Shown here one piece after another: positions 60,755 to 64,000 of a stretch of 64,000 bases of DNA. The DNA is from Musa acuminata AAA Group (taxonomy: Eukaryota > Streptophyta > Magnoliopsida > Zingiberales > Musaceae): NCBI RefSeq assembly GCF_036884655.1, contig NC_088356.1:12072001-12136000 (forward strand), in the 5' to 3' direction. A program made the position numbers and the translations under genes. Under the pieces are notes generated by a model, which worked only from the letters and a program-made list of their open reading frames with translations, did no database searches and was not told the origin of the DNA. Numbering within the stretch: the first letter of the stretch is position 1; the number at the start of each line of letters is the position of its first letter.

Positions 60755-60832
60755 CAAAAAGGGGAAGATTGTTGAATCTTGGATTTTAATGATGAAGTTA
60801 TGATCTAATTAGCGTTTGAGTGATGCAAGAAT
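60755..60832 (+). repeat. Polypurine tract and truncated 3' LTR of the SIRE-like element
   Basis: AAAAAGGGGAAGAT is directly followed at 60770 by TGTTGAATCTTGG, the family LTR start. The LTR continues only to 60832, where the reversed LTR begins. Confidence 0.78.
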
Positions 60833-62168
60833 TGTTAGGATCGATTCGGCACTAAGGGAGGGGGGGTGGGGGGTGGCTAATTAGTGTTTACGATAAAAAT
60901 TTTGTCAATTCAGAAAACTTCAATGATTTTAAAAAGTTTGATTCGATGAAACCCATATCAGAATTGATATCAAAAAGTGTGTTTCACTTGAAATAAATAT
61001 AATAAGTAATTAAAAACATAAAACAATAATAACGAAGAGCAAAAGAGAGTGCACAACAAAATTTATAGTGGTTCGGTTGTTGTGACCTACATCCACTCCC
61101 GATTCCTCCTCTGTTGAGGCCACCGGTGTCTACTAACGGTATTCCTTCAATGGGCGAAGACCAACCACCCTCTTATAACGCTTTCTCCTTTTCACGGGTT
61201 TAAGAGATAACCCTTACAAGCCTTACGCCTTTTCTTGAATGATTACAAAACTAGAAAGGGAGGAGGAGGACACTTAACAATTTTACAACCCAAAATCTCA
61301 ATATTTTTGTTCACACTTTCGTGCTCTTTCATGCAGAAAAAAGTGAGATATTTATAGGCCTAATGGCTTCAAAAATGGAACTAAAATGTGTCTCATCCTA
61401 GGTTTTTGGGGTACTAACGGTACCACTAACATTATTGAGTGGTACCATCGCTTGCAGACTGATATTGGGCGGTACCATCGCTCAATTTGGGTGGTACTAC
61501 CGCCTGACAGAGCCTCGGAGATCGAGCTCTGGCGGTACCATTGCTTGATAGGGAGGAACCATTGCCTAGCAACAATAATTGTCAGCGGTACCACTGCCCA
61601 GTTTGGACAGTACCACCGTCTAGACCACCTGGGAGGTTGAACCTTAGGCGGTGCCACCGTCTAACATGGCTCCAAGTGGCTGAATGAGCTATCCAACTGG
61701 CCCAATTTAGCCTTATTAAAGGTCCAATTAGCCCCTAATTGAGTTAGTAGGATTTCTCCTAAAACTAACTCAAATTAAAGTCCTAACTACAATAGTTAAG
61801 GCTAAAACAATTACTCTAATTGCAATCTAAGTTTTCCTACACGTCAATGGTTTAACCGAACTCTCGGTGAATTTCTGGCAAACTCCTGGCAATCTTCCGG
61901 TGAGCTTTCGGCGAACTCCCGGTGAACCTCCGGTGAGATTTCGATAAATTTCCGACGAACCTCCGGCGAGCTTTCACTGCATCATCTGATCCTTTGGTAT
62001 ATCCCCTAATTCATCCAACCCGATGTCCGATCATTGACTCCGGCCTAATTTTGATTCATCTTTAATCGTTTTTTCTTTCTTACGATCATAATTAGTCCTA
62101 CATCACTTATCTCAGATTAGATCATTAATTCACCAATTGATATCATCATCAAAATTTAAGATTCAACA
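60833..62168 (-). repeat. 3' LTR of a second SIRE-like element, minus strand
   Basis: On the minus strand it runs from TGTTGAATCTTAAA (62168) to CGATCCTAACA (60833), 1336 bases. A degenerate purine tract lies just upstream on its own strand (62169-62185), so it is the 3' LTR and the element body lies to the right. It contains a row of GGTACC-centred palindromes (61420-61660) and a 12-base minisatellite (61861-61976). Confidence 0.82.
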
Positions 62169-64000
62169 ATCTCTCTATTTTTTATGATGACAACCAATTG
62201 ATGACAGAGTTAACCCTAACTCCCCCTATATATATGTCATATTGAGATAAAGCAAACTTGAATTCAAAAGAAATCATGACCTTTGAATTCAAGTGAAATT
62301 ATTTCAATCATAGTGATCAAATGCAATATATCAAAATTTCATACATTGTGCATCATTATGGATTAAAGTCATCAAAATATAACATGCATAATTTCATCGT
62401 CTTATGCATGATAATAAATTACTTTGGCCATAACCTACATGATACTAAAGCATTCATCATTTCTTGCATGATACTAAAATTAACATCATTTTGGGCATAA
62501 CATTCATGATACTGAAGCACTATTTATCACTTTATGCATGATACCAAATTTAACATAACATATATGATATTAAAGTATTTTTTTAACCATTTATCATTTC
62601 ATGCATAATACCACATTCAACATTGTTTTGGCATAATTTCAAAACACACTTCATTTCTCCCCCTTTGTCATCAACAAAAAGGACAATTATTCAACAATTT
62701 ATGCAAGTATTTTACACTATTTAAGTAAGTTTTACACCAATTTATGCAAGCTAGCGAATTTATGAAATGAGAAGTTAAGCAATAACTTTGCAAGATAACT
62801 CAGTTTGCTTCTTGAAATGGGCAAACTAGCATTATTGCTTTAGATGTGCAAGTTTTTTTTTCCTTTTGTCATAAAAATAAGAAGAAGAGGAAGAAGAAGA
62901 AGGGAGGAATTCATTCATCATAGGAAAAATCAAGTTATAAGAACCAAATCTATGAAAAGATTTGAACCAAATCAAATCCATGAAAAAAATAAGTTTCATT
63001 GAATCAAACTTCTACTTTCGCATGGAGAAAGAATTCATCATAAAAGATCAAAATGTGCATACTAGTAATTTATGAATCAAATCCTTATTCTTGTAAATAG
63101 AAGGAAGATTATCATATAATAGAAATTGATTATCACATGAACGATCAAGTATATCAAAAGTCTATAAAAATTCTTCTTTAGTAAATTGCAAGAAGAAGGA
63201 ACGAAGGAAACGATCTCGATTTAAAAAGAAAACTCAAGTTACAAAAAACTAAGAAATCCGAAAAATGTGTAAAGGAATTCAAGCATTCAGAAGATTTAAC
63301 AGCCTAATTCTTTTCTAATAAAATTAAATTGTTCCTCATTTAAAGGTTTTATAAAAATATTAGCTAATCAATGTTTTATATCAATAAATTCTAAAGATAT
63401 ATTATTGTTATTAACATGATATTTAGTAAAATGATGCCTAATGTCAATATGTTTAGTTCTAGAGTGTCGAATGAGATTTTTTATTAAATATATTGCACTA
63501 GTATTATCACATTTTATAGGTATATTTTTCAAGTGAATTCTATAATCTTCCAAAATATTTTTCATCCATATAACTTGTACACAATACACACCTACTGCTA
63601 TATACTCAGATTCACTTGTAGATAATGCAACCGAGTTTTGTTTCTTGAAAGACCAAGAGATAAGTGCATGACCTAAGAGTTGACATGTTTCAAATGTACT
63701 TTTTCTATATATTTGACAACCAACAAAATCATCATCAGCATAAGTAAGTAACTCAAAGCTTTTGGATTTTGGATACCAATCCTAGATTAGGAGTTCCTTT
63801 TAGGTATCTAAAAATTCTTTTAACAACTTTTAAGTTAGATTACTTGGGATTAGATTGAAATCTAGCACATAGTCTAACACTAAATATAATATTAGGTCTA
63901 GTTGTTGTGAGATATAATAAATTACCTATTATACCCCTATAAGTTTTTTAATCAAAACATTCTTCATTAATGTCTATATCTAATTTTGTAGAAGTGCTCA
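62169..64000 (-). mobile_element. Interior of the second SIRE-like element, minus strand, partial
   Basis: From right to left: the end of reverse transcriptase and RNase H (63300-64000), then a 3' non-coding region with decayed repeats (about 62290-62870; units around CATGATACTAAA and TTATGCAAG) corresponding to 60180-60760 of the first element, then the LTR. The rest lies beyond the window. Confidence 0.75.
63300..64000 (-). pseudogene. Copia reverse transcriptase end and RNase H remnant
   Basis: Minus-strand words YRGIIGNLLYLTTTRPNI, VVKRIFRYLKGTP, GHALISWSFKKQNSVALSTS and SESEYIAVG, then IPIKCDNTSAIYL and RTKHIDIRHHF, are the usual C-terminal RNase H of copia polyproteins. Stops occur near 63766 and 63845 and there is at least one shift. 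The open part is 63368-63589. Confidence 0.85.

Larger units (their letters stand above)
56645..60832 (+). mobile_element. SIRE-like Ty1/copia element, plus strand, pol deleted
   Basis: A 5' LTR (about 56645-57885) is followed by an initiator-Met primer site, a gag remnant with two knuckle regions, a repeat-rich 3' non-coding region, a purine tract, and the first 63 bases of the 3' LTR. Protease, integrase and reverse transcriptase are missing between about 59500 and 59650. The 3' LTR is cut at 60832 by another LTR in the opposite orientation. Many stops in gag show that the copy is dead. Confidence 0.82.

Overview
The window is nuclear DNA of a flowering plant. It has intron-containing genes with plant-specific architecture (plastid-targeted glutamyl-tRNA reductase, plant-type PEP carboxykinase, plant arogenate dehydratase), TC/GA-rich leaders, and large amounts of Ty3/gypsy and Ty1/copia retrotransposons. 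The very GC-rich intronless dehydratase and the general base composition suggest a monocot, possibly the banana family; that is an inference, not something the sequence proves.

Layout. (1) 1-10664: a decayed Tat-lineage Ty3/gypsy element on the minus strand, with its 5' LTR at the right. Its integrase is split by a young non-autonomous LTR element (1264-5825), and an oppositely oriented integrase end lies at the window start. (2) 10843-11089: first coding exon and promoter of a minus-strand gene with a plastid-type leader; the gypsy element appears to sit in its first intron. (3) 12718-15544: HEMA (glutamyl-tRNA reductase, three exons). (4) about 16870-28680: an old minus-strand copy of the same non-autonomous element, broken by three solo LTRs of a second family, each with its own target-site duplication. 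One of these contains a copia element that has lost its reverse transcriptase. (5) 29893-33955: cytosolic PEP carboxykinase (12 exons) with a duplication in intron 2. (6) 38185-40695: three exons of an ELMO-domain gene on the minus strand, apparently cut off next to a SIRE-like LTR fragment. (7) 42692-43921: intronless arogenate/prephenate dehydratase with a divergent ACT motif (minus strand). (8) about 47220-56123: eIF2 gamma subunit (8 coding exons plus a leader intron). (9) 56645-64000: two decayed SIRE-like copia elements facing each other tail to tail.

The host genes are unrelated housekeeping functions (tetrapyrrole synthesis, gluconeogenesis, phenylalanine synthesis, translation initiation) and do not form a pathway cluster. 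The most unusual content is the nested mobile DNA. One non-autonomous LTR family is present as a recent and as an ancient copy; both carry a collinear internal region of about 3.4 kb with no recognisable retroviral protein. Other points are gene-structure oddities: a decoy splice donor in PCK, a stop-free 75-base intron in the zinc-ribbon region of eIF2 gamma, and a possible overlapping upstream ORF in the eIF2 gamma leader.
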